From positions 186,001 through 250,000 of the forward strand of contig NZ_QOHG01000002.1 of the NCBI RefSeq assembly GCF_003319125.1: a stretch of 64,000 bases of DNA, read 5' to 3'. The position numbers and the translations under genes were made by a program. Origin of the DNA: Blastococcus sp. TF02A-26 (GTDB taxonomy: Bacteria; Actinomycetota; Actinomycetes; Mycobacteriales; Geodermatophilaceae). Below, piece by piece: positions 63,112 through 64,000 of the stretch; the first letter of the stretch is position 1, and every line of letters begins with the position of its first letter. Below the pieces are notes generated by a model. It saw nothing but the letters and a program-made list of their open reading frames with translations, did no database searches and was not told the DNA's origin.

Positions 63112-63989
63112 CCGGGGTGCTGGAGGCCTTCGACGGGCACCGGCGGCTGCTGTTCACCGTGGCCTACCAGATGCTCGGCAGCGTCGCCGACGCCGAGGAC
63201 GTCGTCCAGGACGCCTGGCTGCGCTGGTCGGCGGCCGACCGCGAGGACGTCGCCGATCCGCGCGCCTACCTGGTCCGGATCACCACGCGGCTGGCCCTGG
63301 ACCGGCTGCGGGCCGCCCGCACCCGCCGGGAGACCTACGTCGGCCCGTGGCTGCCCGAGCCGCTGCTCACCGGGACCGCACCGGACCCGGCCGAGGAGGT
63401 CGAGGTCGGCGAGCAGGTGTCGCTGGCGCTGCTCGTCGTCCTCGAGACCCTCTCCCCGCTGGAGCGCGCGGTCTTCGTGCTGCGCGAGGTGTTCGGCGTC
63501 CCGGCCGCGGAGGTGGCCTCGGTCCTCGGGCGCTCGGAGGCCGCCGTCCGCCAGGTGGCCCACCGGGCCCGCGAGCACGTGGCCGCGCGACGTCCCCGGT
63601 TCGACGCCGACCGCGCCGCGCAGCGGGAGGTGACCGAGCGGTTCCTGGCCGCGGCCGTCGGCGGGGACGTCGACGCGCTGCTCGACGTCCTGGCGCCCGG
63701 GGCCGTGCTGCTCACCGACGGGGGCGGCAGGGCCAAGGCCGCGCTGCGCCCGATCACGAGTGCGGGCAAGGTGGCCCGGTTCCTGGCCGCCGTCGGCCCC
63801 GGGGGAGCCGCCATGCCGGGGGTCCGGCTGGAGTTCGCCGAGGTCAACGGGGAGCCCGGCATCGTGGCGTGGACCGCCGAGGGGCCCCTCATGGCGACGA
63901 CCCTGGTCGTCTCCGGCGGCCGGGTGGAGCAGGTGCTCGTCTTCCGCAACCCGGACAAGCTGGCCGGCCTCCGCACGGCCGCCTCCTAG
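63108..63989 (+). CDS. ECF41-type RNA polymerase sigma factor (SigJ-like)
   Basis: A 293-residue sigma factor with region 2 (FTVAYQMLGSVADAEDVVQDAWLRW, core QMLGSVADAEDVVQD), region 4 (LSPLERAVFVLREVFGVPAAEVASVLGRSEAAVRQ, core LSPLERAVFVLREVF) and a C-terminal SnoaL-like domain from about 178. The C-terminal domain has the LTDGGGRAKAALRPI segment (DGGG) and ends in RNPDKL, both marks of ECF41; this domain replaces a separate anti-sigma factor, and controls activity. The stop is 11 bases from the window end. ATG overlaps the upstream gene, and an ECF41-type promoter precedes the pair. Confidence 0.92.
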   Translation: MTGVLEAFDGHRRLLFTVAYQMLGSVADAEDVVQDAWLRWSAADREDVADPRAYLVRITTRLALDRLRAARTRRETYVGPWLPEPLLTGTAPDPAEEVEVGEQVSLALLVVLETLSPLERAVFVLREVFGVPAAEVASVLGRSEAAVRQVAHRAREHVAARRPRFDADRAAQREVTERFLAAAVGGDVDALLDVLAPGAVLLTDGGGRAKAALRPITSAGKVARFLAAVGPGGAAMPGVRLEFAEVNGEPGIVAWTAEGPLMATTLVVSGGRVEQVLVFRNPDKLAGLRTAAS

Positions 63990-64000
63990 GCTCGCGGGGT

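Overview
The window is about 64 kb of very GC-rich, densely packed chromosome from a high-GC actinobacterium. Family content, DUF222 (13E12-type) remnants, an ECF41-type sigma factor and frequent leaderless-looking starts fit Geodermatophilaceae (Blastococcus, Geodermatophilus, Modestobacter) best; that placement is inference. Gene order matches blocks known from Mycobacterium tuberculosis and Streptomyces: amiA1/B1-deoD-pmmB-upp with add-deoA-cdd; dacB1-yihY-trpS-icd; folD-DUF3017-mdh; purH-purN-perM-DUF5336-sucD-sucC; M23 peptidase-pcrA-chorismate mutase. No phage, insertion sequence, CRISPR array, rRNA or tRNA was seen. No gene-free stretch exceeds 300 bases; the longest are 27197-27427 and 28511-28761.

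Layout: 1-2690 holds an M20 amidohydrolase (cut by the window edge), a GCS2-family ligase and a YCII protein on the minus strand. A broken DUF222/HNH gene (2874-3877) contains a copy of a short palindromic repeat whose second copy is intergenic at 16707-16766. The region 3964-28510 is a nucleoside island: purine nucleoside phosphorylase, alpha-phosphohexomutase-family enzyme, uracil phosphoribosyltransferase, deoxyribose-phosphate aldolase, two aldehyde dehydrogenase-fold proteins, adenosine deaminase, thymidine phosphorylase, cytidine deaminase and a complete BMP-type nucleoside ABC importer. Together these could import nucleosides, release the bases, turn the pentose phosphates into glyceraldehyde-3-phosphate plus acetaldehyde and oxidise the acetaldehyde. 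Mixed in are a TetR regulator with a palindromic operator candidate, an enoyl-CoA hydratase, a methyltransferase, a DEAD-box helicase and an ABC-2 exporter pair lying between deoA and add.

The region 28762-42711 carries cell-wall and housekeeping genes (DacB1-like carboxypeptidase, YihY, 2'-5' RNA ligase, trpS, pat, galE, CNNM-type membrane protein, CAP-domain protein, icd, mdh, folD). The region 42079-52692 holds purH/purN with a pentapeptide-repeat gene, perM-like and duplicated DUF5336 genes, a three-gene membrane operon and sucCD. The region 52830-64000 holds an S15-like peptidase, a B12-binding-fold protein without its cobalt-ligand histidine, a lipase, an M23 peptidase, pcrA, chorismate mutase behind what looks like a Phe/Tyr leader-peptide attenuator, a diguanylate cyclase behind a sigma28-like promoter, and a carboxymuconolactone decarboxylase/ECF41 sigma pair behind a matching ECF41-type promoter.

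The most interesting signals are regulatory or architectural: the FYY leader and attenuator, the ECF41 and sigma28-like promoters, the split aldehyde dehydrogenase 16-like pair, the degenerate B12 protein, and the mobile-looking 61-base palindrome.
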